DNA of 64,000 nt from Terricaulis silvestris (GTDB lineage Bacteria > Pseudomonadota > Alphaproteobacteria > Caulobacterales > Aquidulcibacteraceae), in NCBI RefSeq assembly GCF_009792355.1, contig NZ_CP047045.1, positions 1,302,001 through 1,366,000 of the forward strand, given 5' to 3'. This document shows positions 54,568 to 63,916 of the stretch, piece after piece. Every line of letters begins with the position of its first letter. Position 1 is the first letter of the stretch. A program made the translations under genes and the position numbers. A model generated the notes under the pieces. The model had not been told where the DNA came from, did not search any database, and worked only from the letters and a program-made list of their open reading frames with translations.

Positions 54568-55016
54568 TCCCGCGCCGCGTCCAGCACTTGGCGCAGCTTC
54601 ACCAGAAAGGGCATGGCGTCCGCGAACGCGTCCGCGCCCAGCGCATCGATCAGCGCCCGCATGCCGCGATCGACGCGCCGAATCGCATCCTCACGCGCCC
54701 GCACGCCAGCGTTAGTCAGCCGTACGATCTTCGCGCGTGCATCAGCAGGATCAGCCTCGATCTTCACGTATTTCAGCCCTTCAAGCTGCTGCAGCGTGTA
54801 CGTCATCCCGCCCTTCGTCACCTGAAACGCCCGCGCCAGCTTGGTCGGGCTTTCGCCCTCGATGCCCAGCCGTGCGAAATGGTTCAGCACGCCAAATCCC
54901 GCCACCGAAAGCTCCGCCGGCAACGTCTGCCGCAGAGCCGCATCCGCAAGCTGGCCGATGATCGCGATTTCTGAGAGCGCCTGAAATGCCGTGCGCATGG
55001 CGTCGACGTGCTTCAT
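54564..55016 (-). CDS. MarR family transcriptional regulator
   Basis: A 150-residue winged-helix regulator: VLNHFARLGIEGESPTKLARAFQVTKGGMTYTLQQLEGLKYV, then ARAKIVRLTNAG in the wing. It is downstream of the nitroreductase gene and overlaps it by ATGA. The tandem palindromes in front of that operon are good candidates for its binding site, so it probably represses its own operon and responds to an aromatic or redox ligand. Confidence 0.93.
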   Translation of the reverse strand: MKHVDAMRTAFQALSEIAIIGQLADAALRQTLPAELSVAGFGVLNHFARLGIEGESPTKLARAFQVTKGGMTYTLQQLEGLKYVKIEADPADARAKIVRLTNAGVRAREDAIRRVDRGMRALIDALGADAFADAMPFLVKLRQVLDAARD

Positions 55017-56137
55017 GTCCGGACGAACGCCGCGGCGTCGCGGCGCGGCGCGGGCGGCACAGGATCGGCATAACCAACGCGCACCAGCATCTGCGCTGTT
55101 TGATCATCCGTGTTCAGCAGCTGACGCGCTTCCGCGTAGAGATCGGCCATCTCCTCGTATTCCTGCAGCGCCTGGCTCCACGGATGGATCGACAACCCCA
55201 GCGCCGTCGTCGCCAAATTCAGCCGCGCGTACGCCATGCCGACCAAGAGCCGCGTCTCGGGTCGATCATCCGGCGTCGCCAGCCACATGAACGCGGGCGA
55301 ACTATCCGCCTTTTTCTTCCAATCCTTCGCCGCCGATTGGTTCATCATCGAGTCCGGATCGATGAAGTCCGCTTCATCCATCATGCCCGCCGCCTTTAGC
55401 AAGCCGATCATCGGCCCCTCAATGCCCAACCCGTCGCGATGCTGCGCCATCTCTTCGCGCCCAAACCTTAGCCAGCGATACGTCTCCTCCTGCGCCCCAC
55501 GCGTCCGCAGCTCGCGGTCAAACGCGCGCCACACCAGATCGCGCAGCGCCGCGACCCGTTCCGGCTGCACCGTCCATTGTGCTCCACCCAGAAACGCCGC
55601 GATCGTACTCACCGCGCGTAGCAGCAGCGCGTCGTCCGGCACGCGCTCTACGTCATAAACATTGCGATTGGTGCGCCGCTCGGTGATGAAACGAAACAGC
55701 GGGTCCGGCGCTGCGTTCGCCACCGGCGAGAACGTGACATGCGCGATCGGCCGCTCATCCAAGCGTGGCGTTGGCGCGCCCTCGGGAAACATCGTGATCT
55801 CCGCGAACTGCCCGATGCTTGAAGCGGCCACGCGATAGAGCTCAAGAAACGCCCCGCACCCCAACGTGATCTGCCGGTCATTCGGATCGGTGAACGGAAG
55901 CCGCCGCTCCAGATCGCAATAGAGCGTCATGCCGGTGTCGCCGTCGAACGCGACTTGCCACGGCTGCGTGTTGTGCGGATTGGGTGCGAGGATTGCGTGC
56001 GCCAATGCAAAACGGCGCGGATCAGCCAAGCCGGCGCCGAGATCGCGCCAGCTCGCGGCGGCATCGGGACCGGCGCTGCAAGACGCCGCAAACGGCGTGG
56101 CGGCGAGCAAAGCAAGCGCATGGCGGCGGGTCGGCAT
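55013..56137 (-). CDS. Exported nitroreductase-family protein (Tat-like signal)
   Basis: A 374-residue protein of the large nitroreductase-like group (NPHNTQPWQV, RRTNRNVYD and the C-terminal LLVGMAYARLNLATTALGLSIHPWSQALQ). The N-terminus PTRRHALALLAATPFAASC combines a twin-Arg pair with a possible lipobox Cys, suggesting export through Tat with bound flavin. Substrate is unknown. The ATG at 56137 is preceded by GGAG. First gene of the nitroreductase-marR operon. Confidence 0.85.
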   Translation of the reverse strand: MPTRRHALALLAATPFAASCSAGPDAAASWRDLGAGLADPRRFALAHAILAPNPHNTQPWQVAFDGDTGMTLYCDLERRLPFTDPNDRQITLGCGAFLELYRVAASSIGQFAEITMFPEGAPTPRLDERPIAHVTFSPVANAAPDPLFRFITERRTNRNVYDVERVPDDALLLRAVSTIAAFLGGAQWTVQPERVAALRDLVWRAFDRELRTRGAQEETYRWLRFGREEMAQHRDGLGIEGPMIGLLKAAGMMDEADFIDPDSMMNQSAAKDWKKKADSSPAFMWLATPDDRPETRLLVGMAYARLNLATTALGLSIHPWSQALQEYEEMADLYAEARQLLNTDDQTAQMLVRVGYADPVPPAPRRDAAAFVRT

Positions 56138-56152
56138 GACGCAACTCCATTG

Positions 56153-56186
56153 GTTCAATATTGAACTAGATAGTTCGATATTGAAC
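56153..56186. promoter_or_regulatory. Tandem palindromic operators upstream of nitroreductase-marR
   Basis: GTTCAATATTGAAC (56153-56166) is a perfect 14-base palindrome; GTTCGATATTGAAC (56173-56186) is a near-perfect one with a single mismatch. Their centers are 20 bases apart, two helical turns. They lie 15-50 bases before the nitroreductase ATG, a typical MarR operator position. Confidence 0.8.
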
Positions 56187-56194
56187 CATAGTCA

Positions 56195-56263
56195 AATATG
56201 GACCGCCGGCGCCCTCGCCGGCATGCACCGGCGTCAGCCGGCGAGGCGCCGGCGGTCCATATT
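56195..56263. repeat. Palindromic repeat, family A copy 3
   Basis: Inverted repeat from AATATGGACCGCC to GGCGGTCCATATT with a short loop. Its last base is the first base of the rnhA stop codon on the minus strand. It separates the operator region from rnhA. Confidence 0.9.
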
Positions 56264-56697
56264 CACCGCACCGTATCGATCGCCGACCGCGCGAGTTCAT
56301 CAGCGCGGTTGTTCATAACATCGTCGGAATGGCCCTTGACCCATTTCCACGTCACCTCGTGGCGCGCGTTGGCCGCATCGAGCCGCTTCCACAAATCTTC
56401 GTTCTTCACCGGCTTCTTATCGGCTGTTTTCCAACCGTTCTTCTTCCAGCCGTGGATCCACTTGGTCAGGCCATCCATCACGTATTTGGAATCTGTGTGC
56501 AGCCGCACGGTGCTCGGCTTTGTCAAAGCCTCCAGCGCCGAGATCGCCGCCATCAGCTCCATACGATTGTTCGTCGTCGCCGCTTCGCCGCCGGAGATTT
56601 CCTTCTCCGTTTCGCCATAGCGCAATACCGCCCCCCAACCACCCGGACCAGGGTTTCCACTGCAGGCGCCGTCGGTCCAGATATCCACTGTGCTCAT
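56263..56697 (-). CDS. rnhA: Ribonuclease HI
   Basis: RNase HI cuts RNA in RNA-DNA hybrids. The 144-residue protein has the complete active site Asp9 ([12 protein letters not shown]), Glu47 (NNRMELMAA), Asp69 (LHTDSKYV), Asp133 (NNRADELA) and the accessory His123. Length is normal. It is the last of four overlapping genes with ispH, a kinase and a small membrane protein. Confidence 0.98.
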   Translation of the reverse strand: MSTVDIWTDGACSGNPGPGGWGAVLRYGETEKEISGGEAATTNNRMELMAAISALEALTKPSTVRLHTDSKYVMDGLTKWIHGWKKNGWKTADKKPVKNEDLWKRLDAANARHEVTWKWVKGHSDDVMNNRADELARSAIDTVR

Positions 56698-57140
56698 GAC
56701 GCAGGTGTAGGCGGATTCGGCGGATCGCGATCAGGGCGGCGGATGAGCCATGCGAAAACCGCAGTCAGTCCGCCAAGCGAGGCGCCCAGCGAGAGTAGAT
56801 TAACGACGCCTACGAAGGTGCTGTACCTTGGCTCCGGCGCGCGGTTCTCGGTCACGACTATCAGGGTCAGCGCCAACAGCGCGCCCACGGCGACCGCCGG
56901 CAACGCATAGGCCAGCAGACCCCGCAGGCCGAAGACACGGGCGGACGCATGCCAGAATAATCCAATAGTGCTCGCAATGCTGAGGTTGGCGAAGAGCGCG
57001 AGTACGCCAAAAGTCGCCATCGCTTGCGGGAAGTCGACGCTTCGCCCGTCGGACGTGACAACATTCAAGATCGCAAACGCTGCAGTCACGATCACCGCCG
57101 AAGCAGCGCTACCTACGAGCAATGCGATCAGTATTCTCAT
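56694..57140 (-). CDS. Small four-helix membrane protein, unknown function
   Basis: A 148-residue protein with four predicted membrane segments ([87 protein letters not shown]) and a Pro-rich tail. No family is recognised. It overlaps the kinase gene and rnhA by 4 bases on either side, so it is expressed with ispH. Confidence 0.7.
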   Translation of the reverse strand: MRILIALLVGSAASAVIVTAAFAILNVVTSDGRSVDFPQAMATFGVLALFANLSIASTIGLFWHASARVFGLRGLLAYALPAVAVGALLALTLIVVTENRAPEPRYSTFVGVVNLLSLGASLGGLTAVFAWLIRRPDRDPPNPPTPAS

Positions 57141-57928
57141 TTCGCGACACCTAAGACACGCCGCTCCTCGTCTAACTCCACCACTACATCCGCCACATGC
57201 CCACCCGCCATCATGCTGCGCGTAATGCGCTCATAGTGCATCACGAACCGGTCCAGCTTCGCGCTTTCCTCCGCCGACAGCGCGCGCCCCAACAGCTGCG
57301 CTTCCTGCTCCCCCCGCCAGCGCCGCACCACATCCCAGCTCGACGGTTTCAGATAAACGATCGCATCAAACCGCGCGAACAACGGCGCGTAGTCGTCTTG
57401 CAAAAACACGCGCTGCGCATTGCGCCAGCGCCCGTCGCTATCGATCGACTCCACCGGGTTGAGCGGCCGGCCATCCTCCGGCGCCGTCGCGCCCAGGCAC
57501 CAACCATCGAACAAAATCGCCTCCGGCCTGCCGCGATAGACCGGCCAATCGCTCTTCGGCTCAGGCTCATCGCGCGCCTTGTCGAACCGCGGCAGCCGCG
57601 TCTCGCTTTTGGCGCTCGCGCGCATTAGCGCCGCAATGGTCGCGTTCGCCAAATCCAGATCATGCGTCCCCGGCGGACCGCGTGTCACAAAGAGCGGATG
57701 GATCAGCCGCGCCAGATCCGCGCGCTCTTCCTTCGACCAATACACGTCGTCCAACGAGAAATGCGCAAACCGCGGCCGGTTGGACATTTCCAGCAACTGA
57801 CACGCCGTCGTCTTGCCCGACCCTTGCGCGCCAGCAACGCCAATCAGCACCGGCCGATCGGCATGCAGCGCGCGCTGTTGTTGGATGACGCCGAAAATGA
57901 TCTCAGCGACGGCAGTGACGTCGCTCAC
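57137..57928 (-). CDS. P-loop kinase of the D-glycerate 3-kinase/Tda10-like group
   Basis: A 263-residue kinase with Walker [10 protein letters not shown] and the family segments [36 protein letters not shown] and [10 protein letters not shown]. These match glycerate 3-kinase and yeast Tda10 proteins. The start is a GTG overlapping the ispH stop by GTGA; a longer upstream frame is rejected. In many alphaproteobacteria homoserine kinase thrB occupies this place between ispH and rnhA. Confidence 0.82.
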   Translation of the reverse strand: MSDVTAVAEIIFGVIQQQRALHADRPVLIGVAGAQGSGKTTACQLLEMSNRPRFAHFSLDDVYWSKEERADLARLIHPLFVTRGPPGTHDLDLANATIAALMRASAKSETRLPRFDKARDEPEPKSDWPVYRGRPEAILFDGWCLGATAPEDGRPLNPVESIDSDGRWRNAQRVFLQDDYAPLFARFDAIVYLKPSSWDVVRRWRGEQEAQLLGRALSAEESAKLDRFVMHYERITRSMMAGGHVADVVVELDEERRVLGVAK

Positions 57929-58878
57929 TCCGCCAACACCCGCGGCAGCTTGAACACCACGTCCTCGCGAGTCACCGCCACTTCTTCCACGCGCGCGTCG
58001 AACCGCGCCGCGATCGCCGCAATCAGCTCTTCCACCAAATCTTCCGGTGCGCTCGCACCAGCCGTCACGCCAACCACGCGCACGCCTTCGAACCAAGCCC
58101 AGTCCACATCCTCAGCCGAACCCACCAAACGCGCATCCCGCGCGCCCGCGCGCTTGGCGACCTCCACCAACCGCACCGAGTTCGAGCTCTTCGGCGAGCC
58201 GATGACCAGCACCATGTCCGCATCGCGCGCCATCGCTTTCACCGCGTCCTGGCGGTTGGTGGTCGCGTAGCAAATGTCTTCCTTGTGCGGCGCCGCGATC
58301 CCTGGAAAGCGACGTTGCAGCACGCCCACCATCTCGGCGGTGTCGTCCACCGACAGCGTCGTCTGCGTCACGAACGAAAGCTTCGCGGGATCGCGCGGCT
58401 GAAACACCTCCGCGTCCTCAACCGTCTCCAGCAGCGTGATCGCGCCCGGCGGCAATTGCCCCATCGTGCCGATCACTTCGGGGTGTCCCGCGTGCCCGAT
58501 CAGCACGATCTCGCGCGCGGCCTCGAAGTGGCGCTGCGCTTCCACGTGCACTTTCGACACCAGCGGGCAGGTGGCGTCGACGAAGATCATTTCGCGCGCC
58601 CGCGCCTCCGCCGGCACCGATTTCGGCACGCCGTGGGCGGAGAACACCACCGGCCGATCCTGCGGGCAGTCATCGAGTTCTTCGACAAACACGGCCCCCA
58701 GCCGCTCCAGGCGCTCGACCACGTGCCGGTTGTGGACAATCTCGTGGCGGACATAGACCGGCGCGCCCCACTTGCGGATCGCCTGCTCAACGATCTGGAT
58801 CGCCCGGTCGACGCCCGCGCAGAACCCGCGCGGGGCGGCTAACAGGATTGAAATCTGGCGTTTTTCGGGCAGCGTCAT
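57925..58878 (-). CDS. ispH: 4-hydroxy-3-methylbut-2-enyl diphosphate reductase
   Basis: IspH makes isopentenyl and dimethylallyl diphosphate in the last MEP pathway step with a 4Fe-4S cluster. The three cluster Cys are Cys20 ([12 protein letters not shown]), Cys104 ([11 protein letters not shown]) and Cys203 ([11 protein letters not shown]). The 317-residue length is normal. First gene of the ispH-kinase-membrane protein-rnhA operon. Confidence 0.98.
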   Translation of the reverse strand: MTLPEKRQISILLAAPRGFCAGVDRAIQIVEQAIRKWGAPVYVRHEIVHNRHVVERLERLGAVFVEELDDCPQDRPVVFSAHGVPKSVPAEARAREMIFVDATCPLVSKVHVEAQRHFEAAREIVLIGHAGHPEVIGTMGQLPPGAITLLETVEDAEVFQPRDPAKLSFVTQTTLSVDDTAEMVGVLQRRFPGIAAPHKEDICYATTNRQDAVKAMARDADMVLVIGSPKSSNSVRLVEVAKRAGARDARLVGSAEDVDWAWFEGVRVVGVTAGASAPEDLVEELIAAIAARFDARVEEVAVTREDVVFKLPRVLAE

Positions 58879-59030
58879 CGGCTTTGGGGCGAACTTTTCG
58901 TGGCAGGCGCCCGGCCGTGTTGCGGGGCGTCACGGGCGAAGCTATCACGGCCCGTCGCCAAATGCCTTCGGGGCGGGGTGAGACACGCAGCCGCCGCTGC
59001 GAAGGTCCCCGAAGGGTCGAAGAGGTCAGA

Positions 59031-59699
59031 ATGAAACTCCGCGCCGCAATCGTCCTTTCGCTCGCCGTTTTGGCGCTTGGCGCCTGCTCAAGCCGCAGCG
59101 GCCGCACCGTTGAACTCCCTGGCGGCGTGACGCCTGAGCAGGAACGCGCCGCGACCGGCGCAAACAACGTGAGCTTGTTCGACCGCCTGACTGGCAACGA
59201 TCCGCGCCGCAACGTCGGCCCGTGCCCATTGATGGGCGTGCTCTACGACACGTCGCGCATGGTCGACTTCGCTCAGCCCAACAATGAGCGCTACGCCAAC
59301 ATCGAATTCACCGGCGAAGTTCAGGGCGTGCGCGGCCTTTGCCGTTACGTCGACGCCGACCCGATCCGCATGTCGATCGAAGTCGATATGGCCTTCGGTC
59401 GCGGCCCGGCCTCCACCGCCGAGCGCCAGACCTACCGCTATTGGGTCGCCGTCGCCCGCCGCGGCTACGCACCGATCGAGAAAGTCTATTTCGACGTCGA
59501 AGCGCGCTGGGACCGCGACGAGCAAGTCGTGCGCTACACCCAGGAAATCGAGGACATCATCATTCCGCGCGCCAACGCGGAAACCTCCGGCGAGAACTTT
59601 GAAGTGCTGGTCGGCTTCGACCTGACGGCCGAGCAACTTGCTTTCAACCGCGCCGGCAAGCGCTTCCGCCTCGACGCCGTCACCGGCGCGCCGTCGTGA
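59031..59699 (+). CDS. Hypothetical lipoprotein
   Basis: A 222-residue protein with a lipobox (LALGAC) and an Ig-like beta-rich body (YANIEFTGEVQGVRGLCRYVD, MSIEVDMAFGRGPAS, KVYFDVEARWDRDEQV, NFEVLVGFDLTAEQLAFNR). No enzyme motif is visible. Similar small envelope lipoproteins of unknown function occur next to argS in relatives. GAGG precedes the ATG at 59031. Confidence 0.75.
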   Translation: MKLRAAIVLSLAVLALGACSSRSGRTVELPGGVTPEQERAATGANNVSLFDRLTGNDPRRNVGPCPLMGVLYDTSRMVDFAQPNNERYANIEFTGEVQGVRGLCRYVDADPIRMSIEVDMAFGRGPASTAERQTYRYWVAVARRGYAPIEKVYFDVEARWDRDEQVVRYTQEIEDIIIPRANAETSGENFEVLVGFDLTAEQLAFNRAGKRFRLDAVTGAPS

Positions 59700-59711
59700 T
59701 CTTGAGGCAGT

Positions 59712-59783
59712 CGGCGGTAGGCAATCGGCAGTAGCGCCGCTTTTCTTGCTTTCCGGCTGCCCACTGCCTACTGCCTACCGCCC
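59712..59783. repeat. Inverted repeat, family E (GGTAGGCAGTAGGCAG type)
   Basis: Left arm near CGGCGGTAGGCAATCGGCAG and right arm near CTGCCTACTGCCTACCGCCC form a long imperfect stem around a 30-base loop. The right arm ends directly at the argS ATG (59784), so argS has no separate ribosome site. Confidence 0.8.
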
Positions 59784-61574
59784 ATGAAAGATCTCGCCAG
59801 CGCACTGACGGCGGCCAACGCCGCCGTGTTCACGTCCCTTGGCCTCGACGCAAAGCACGCGGACGTACGCCGTTCGGATCGTCCGGACCTGGGCGAATTC
59901 CAAGCCAATGGCGCGCTGGCCGTCGCAAAAGCCGCCGGCAAGAAGCCGCACGAAATCGCCCAAAGCGTCGCCGCTGGCTGGAGCGCGACCGATCTCGCGC
60001 CAACGCCCACCATCGCCGGACCTGGCTTCCTCAATTTCAAAGTCACGCCGCAAGCGCTGAACAAGCGCGCGCAAGCGATCGCCGACGACGTCCACGCCGG
60101 CGCTTCGCCCGTTGAGAAAAAGCGCCGCGTCGTCGTTGATTACGGCGGGCCGAACGTCGCCAAGGGCATGCATGTCGGGCACCTGCGCGCTTCCATCATC
60201 GGCGAGAGCATCAAGCGCATCTATCGCTTCCGAGGCGACGAAGTCTGGGGCGACGCGCACTTCGGCGACTGGGGCTTCCAGATGGGCCTCGTCATCACCG
60301 CGCTCGAAGACGAACTCGGCGGCTTCGACGATCGCGCCAAACTCGATGCGCGGCTCCAATCACTGACGCTCGATCAGCTTGAAGCGATCTACCCGACTTA
60401 CGCAGCCAAGGTTCGCGACGGCGACATCGAAACCCGTGACCGCGCCCGCAAAGCCACCGCCGCACTTCAAGGCGGCAGCGCACTGCATCGTGAAATCTGG
60501 AAGGTCATGCACGACGTCTCTATGTCGGCGCAAAAGCGCGATTTCCACGCCCTCGGCGTCGATTTCGATCTCTGGCTCGGCGAGAGCGACGCCGATCCGT
60601 TGATCCCCAACATGGTCAAGGACCTTGAGAAGCAGGGGCTGCTGGAGGATGACCAAGGCGCTCGCATCGTCCGCGTCGCCGGCCCTGGCGAAACCAAGAA
60701 GAAGAAGCTGGACGACGGCACGGTCGTCGAAGTCGAAAGCCCCGATCCGCTGTTGGTGGTGTCGTCCGAGGGCTCGGCCATGTACGGCACCACCGATCTC
60801 GCCACCATCCTGCAACGCGTCCGCGATCAGAACCCCGACCTGATCCTCTACACGGTCGATCAACGCCAAGCCGATCACTTCGAGCAAGTTTATCGCGCCG
60901 CCGCCAAGGCCAACTACATCGCCCGCGACAAGCTCGAACACGTCGGCTTTGGCACCATGAACGGCCCCGACGGCAAGCCGTTCAAAACCCGCGCCGGCGG
61001 CGTGCTCAAACTGCAAGACCTGATCGGCCAAGCCGAAGAGAAAGCGCGCCTGCGTCTGAAAGAGAACGAGATCGGCGCGGATTTCTCAGCGGAAGAATTC
61101 GAAGATGTCGCCCACAAGGTCGCCATTGCCGCGCTGAAGTTCGCCGATCTTTCGAACTATCGCGGCACCAGCTACGTCTTCGATCTCGACCGCTTCATGA
61201 GCTTCGAGGGCAAAACCGGCCCGTATCTGCTCTACCAAGCCGTCCGCATCAAAAGCATCCTCCGCCGCGCCGAAGGCGAGGGCGCCAAACCAGGCTCGAT
61301 TCAAATCGAGCACGATGCCGAACGCGCGCTTGCGCTTGCGCTCGATGCCTTCGATGGCGCGCTGAAAGCCGCCTACGATAAGAAGGCGCCGCACTTCCTC
61401 GCCGAGCACGCCTACACTCTCGCGCAAGCCTTCTCCGGCTTCTACGCCAACTGCGCCATCATGCAGTCCGAAGGCGCCACCCGCGCTTCGCGCTTGGCGC
61501 TCGCCGGCGCCACCTTGAACCAGCTGACGCTGACGCTCGACCTTCTCGGTATCGAAGTACCGGAGCGGATGTAG
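59784..61574 (+). CDS. argS: Arginine--tRNA ligase
   Basis: ArgS charges tRNA-Arg. The 596-residue class I synthetase has the N-terminal tRNA-binding domain ([29 protein letters not shown]), the HIGH-type HVGH at residues 130-133 in [15 protein letters not shown], the KMSKS-equivalent region KPFKTRAGG, and the anticodon domain ending in IEVPERM. The start at 59784 is directly after a repeat arm; no Shine-Dalgarno is visible. Confidence 0.97.
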   Translation: MKDLASALTAANAAVFTSLGLDAKHADVRRSDRPDLGEFQANGALAVAKAAGKKPHEIAQSVAAGWSATDLAPTPTIAGPGFLNFKVTPQALNKRAQAIADDVHAGASPVEKKRRVVVDYGGPNVAKGMHVGHLRASIIGESIKRIYRFRGDEVWGDAHFGDWGFQMGLVITALEDELGGFDDRAKLDARLQSLTLDQLEAIYPTYAAKVRDGDIETRDRARKATAALQGGSALHREIWKVMHDVSMSAQKRDFHALGVDFDLWLGESDADPLIPNMVKDLEKQGLLEDDQGARIVRVAGPGETKKKKLDDGTVVEVESPDPLLVVSSEGSAMYGTTDLATILQRVRDQNPDLILYTVDQRQADHFEQVYRAAAKANYIARDKLEHVGFGTMNGPDGKPFKTRAGGVLKLQDLIGQAEEKARLRLKENEIGADFSAEEFEDVAHKVAIAALKFADLSNYRGTSYVFDLDRFMSFEGKTGPYLLYQAVRIKSILRRAEGEGAKPGSIQIEHDAERALALALDAFDGALKAAYDKKAPHFLAEHAYTLAQAFSGFYANCAIMQSEGATRASRLALAGATLNQLTLTLDLLGIEVPERM

Positions 61575-61587
61575 CGGATGTAAAGAA

Positions 61588-61687
61588 GAGTCATTCCAGG
61601 CGGCCGGAGGCCGATCTGGAATCCAGGGCAAACGCACTCCCGCTGGCCCCGGATTCCAGATCACGCTCCGCGTGTCTGGAATGACTC
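61588..61687. repeat. Palindromic repeat, family B copy 3
   Basis: Inverted repeat from GAGTCATTCCAGG to CTGGAATGACTC with inner GGAATCCAGGG / CCCGGATTCC pair, between argS and the dioxygenase gene. Related to copies at 2521 and 30631. Confidence 0.85.
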
Positions 61688-61775
61688 GTCTTTCTTACAT
61701 GCAGTTCCTCTGCACCGCGCCGTGGCCCCGACTCTGCATGCGTGCGAAATTGGAGTCGTGCTGTGGAAAGCGGTG

Positions 61776-62621
61776 ATGCCGGGCGCGGTTAACGAAGCCA
61801 TCGAACGCTATCGCGAGGAAGGCTACGCCATCGTGCGCGGCTTCTTCGCGCCTGATGAAGTCCGTGAGATGGCCGCCGCTTTCGATCTCCACTGGTCGGT
61901 CGGCATGTCCCACCGCGCCAGCTGGCGCCATGGCAATCTGTTCTATCGCCTGGGCGAGGACGCCGCTCTTGGCAAGGTGCTGAAGATGGTGCAGTGGCCG
62001 GCCTACGAGGACGCTGTGCTCGAACGCATCCGACGCGATCCGCGCTGGTTGCCGCTGCTGAAGCCGCTGCTCGGCGGCGACATCAAGCAGATCATCAACC
62101 AGATGCATTGGAAGCCGCCCGGCGCGGCCGCTGCCGAGTTCGCGTTCCACCAGGACGTGAAATCCCGCCGGCCGCGTTCGGCCTATCGCAATCTGCCTGA
62201 CAGTTACGTCCAGACCGGCATTGCCATCGACCCGCACCGCGCCGCCAATGGCGCCATGCGCATTTTGCCTGGTTCGCATCGTCTGGGTGAAGTGCAGCTT
62301 GGCGACATGGGCCATTCGCTCGGCCAGGCGCTGGCTGACGATGCACTCACCGCCGCAGGCCTCGATCCCTCCAAGGTGATCGACCTCGAACTCGATCCCG
62401 GCGACGTCGCGCTCTGGAACGTGTTTACTGTCCACGGCTCGGGCCGCAACACGACGCAAGGCGATCGACGCTTCTACCTGAACGGCTACGTCCGCGCCGC
62501 CGATTGCGACCGCGGCGAGTACACGTTCCGCAACAGTGAACCGGTCGTGCTCGGCGATCCGGTCCTCGTTCACTACGAGGACCTCCACCGCCGTCCCGAA
62601 CCGCATTTCATCGACGACTAG
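61776..62621 (+). CDS. Phytanoyl-CoA dioxygenase family protein
   Basis: About 281 residues of an Fe(II)/2-oxoglutarate oxygenase fold. The iron ligands are the HQD in EFAFHQDVKSRRP and His in TVHGSGRN, with GRNTTQGDRRFY holding the 2-oxoglutarate Arg; GAMRILPGSHRLGE is typical. Substrate is unknown. I chose the ATG at 61776, with GGAAAG upstream; an earlier ATG at 61722 is possible. Confidence 0.88.
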   Translation: MPGAVNEAIERYREEGYAIVRGFFAPDEVREMAAAFDLHWSVGMSHRASWRHGNLFYRLGEDAALGKVLKMVQWPAYEDAVLERIRRDPRWLPLLKPLLGGDIKQIINQMHWKPPGAAAAEFAFHQDVKSRRPRSAYRNLPDSYVQTGIAIDPHRAANGAMRILPGSHRLGEVQLGDMGHSLGQALADDALTAAGLDPSKVIDLELDPGDVALWNVFTVHGSGRNTTQGDRRFYLNGYVRAADCDRGEYTFRNSEPVVLGDPVLVHYEDLHRRPEPHFIDD

Positions 62622-62626
62622 CTGCA

Positions 62627-63193
62627 TCATTTGCTCGAATAGCGGTGGTGCACTTCGTGCGCCTTCTCTTCCAGCCAATCCATGGCCGCGACGCACACGC
62701 CCGAGAAGATGAACGTCACGTGGATGATCACGTACCAGCGCAGCTGCTGCTCGGTGTAGTTGCTGAGATTCATGAAGATCTTCAGCAGGTGGATGCCGCT
62801 GATCGCGACGATCGAGGCGATCAGCTTGATCTTCAACCCACTGAAATCGATCGTGCCCATCCATTCCGGCCGGTCGCGATCCTTGTGCGCCATCTCCATC
62901 TTCGAGACGAAATTTTCATAGCCCGAAAACAGAATGATCAGCACCAGATTGCCGGCGAGCGAAAGATCGACCAGCGTCAACACTAGAAGAATGATGTCGG
63001 TCTCATCCATGGCCAGCACTTGCGGCGCCTGGATGTAGAGTTCGCGGAAGAACGTCACGATCAGGATGCCGAGCGCCGCGATCAGACCGAGATAGACCGG
63101 CGCCATCAGCCAGCGGCTCGTATAGATCAGCCACTCGATGGTCGCTTCGAGGAAGTTGGTGCGGTGTCTCGGCGTGTCGTCGTCGCGGCTCAT
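62627..63193 (-). CDS. YqhA/UPF0114 family membrane protein
   Basis: A 188-residue membrane protein with four predicted helices and the YqhA pattern: FLEATIEWLIYTSRWLMAPVYLGLI, LLVLTLVDLSLAGNLVLIILFSGYENFVS and WMGTIDFSGLKIKLIASIVAISGIHLLK. Function is unknown, perhaps ion-related. It converges with the dioxygenase gene, 5 bases between the stops. Confidence 0.93.
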   Translation of the reverse strand: MSRDDDTPRHRTNFLEATIEWLIYTSRWLMAPVYLGLIAALGILIVTFFRELYIQAPQVLAMDETDIILLVLTLVDLSLAGNLVLIILFSGYENFVSKMEMAHKDRDRPEWMGTIDFSGLKIKLIASIVAISGIHLLKIFMNLSNYTEQQLRWYVIIHVTFIFSGVCVAAMDWLEEKAHEVHHRYSSK

Positions 63194-63235
63194 CGTTTCC
63201 CTCGCAAAAAAGTTGGCGGAAAACTAGGGGCGCCA

Positions 63236-63288
63236 GCGAGCCCCGCCAACCCCGCTCGCGTTAGGGGAGGGTTGCGGGGCGCGGGAAC
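63236..63288. repeat. Short GC-rich palindromic element upstream of MAPEG
   Basis: CAGCGAGCCCCGCCAACCCC and GGGGAGGGTTGCGGGGCGCGG form an imperfect inverted repeat between yqhA and the MAPEG gene. It resembles half of the family C element at 63770. Confidence 0.5.
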
Positions 63289-63320
63289 CGGGCGGATGAT
63301 CTCGCCAAGGGGAGGAAACT

Positions 63321-63758
63321 ATGTACGAACATGGAATGATCACGCCGGTCGTTGCGCTTATCGCATGGTCGCTGCTGATGCTGCTCTGGCTCTACGCCAC
63401 GCGCATCCCGGCGATGTCGAAGGCTAAGGTGAAACCCGGCGAAGCCACCAAGGCGCAGATGGAAGCGCTGTCCAGCGCCAACGTCGCCAACAACTACAAT
63501 CACCTGATGGAGCAGCCGACGCTGTTCTACGCGCTCTGCTTTGCGCTGCAGCTGCTCGGCCAAGGCGATCACCCGATCAATATCGGGTTGGCGTGGACCT
63601 ATGTCGTCATCCGCATCATCCACTCGCTGGTGCAAGCGACGGTCAACGTCATCCTGATCCGCTTCTCGATCTTCATGCTGGGCACGCTCGTGCTGATCGC
63701 GCTCTGCGTTCACGCCATGATCGCGGTCGGCATGATCCAGTGGGATTTCACGCACTAG
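63321..63758 (+). CDS. MAPEG family membrane protein
   Basis: A 145-residue four-helix protein of the MAPEG superfamily: ITPVVALIAWSLLMLLWLYATRIPAM, NNYNHLMEQPTLFYALCFALQLLG, and RIIHSLVQATVNVILIRFSIFMLGT. Glutathione-linked activity is possible but not proven. AAGGGGAGGAAACT upstream is a strong ribosome site. A second member is at 22248-22652. Confidence 0.9.
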   Translation: MYEHGMITPVVALIAWSLLMLLWLYATRIPAMSKAKVKPGEATKAQMEALSSANVANNYNHLMEQPTLFYALCFALQLLGQGDHPINIGLAWTYVVIRIIHSLVQATVNVILIRFSIFMLGTLVLIALCVHAMIAVGMIQWDFTH

Positions 63759-63769
63759 CTTCGCAGCGC

Positions 63770-63916
63770 ATCCCTCCCCGCTCAGGGGAGGGTGTCGCGA
63801 AGCTCGCTTCGCGACGGGAGGGGCGGCAGCGCCAACGTCTGCAAGCTTTTGCGCTTCCATCCCTCCCGTCAGTTTGTGCTTCGCACAACCTGACACCCTC
63901 CCTTGGCAGGGAGGGA
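63770..63916. repeat. Double palindromic repeat, family C (ATCCCTCCC...GGGAGGGAT)
   Basis: Two hairpins nested in one large inverted repeat: ATCCCTCCCCGCTCAGGGGAGGG with TCGCGAAGCTCGCTTCGCGA, then CATCCCTCCCGTCAG with GACACCCTCCCTTGGCAGGG. It ends at the stop codon of the truncated gene at the window edge. Confidence 0.85.

Noticed and set aside
61695-62864. 389-codon minus-strand frame
   Set aside because: Antisense to the phytanoyl-CoA dioxygenase gene and partly overlapping yqhA; no domain and no ribosome site.
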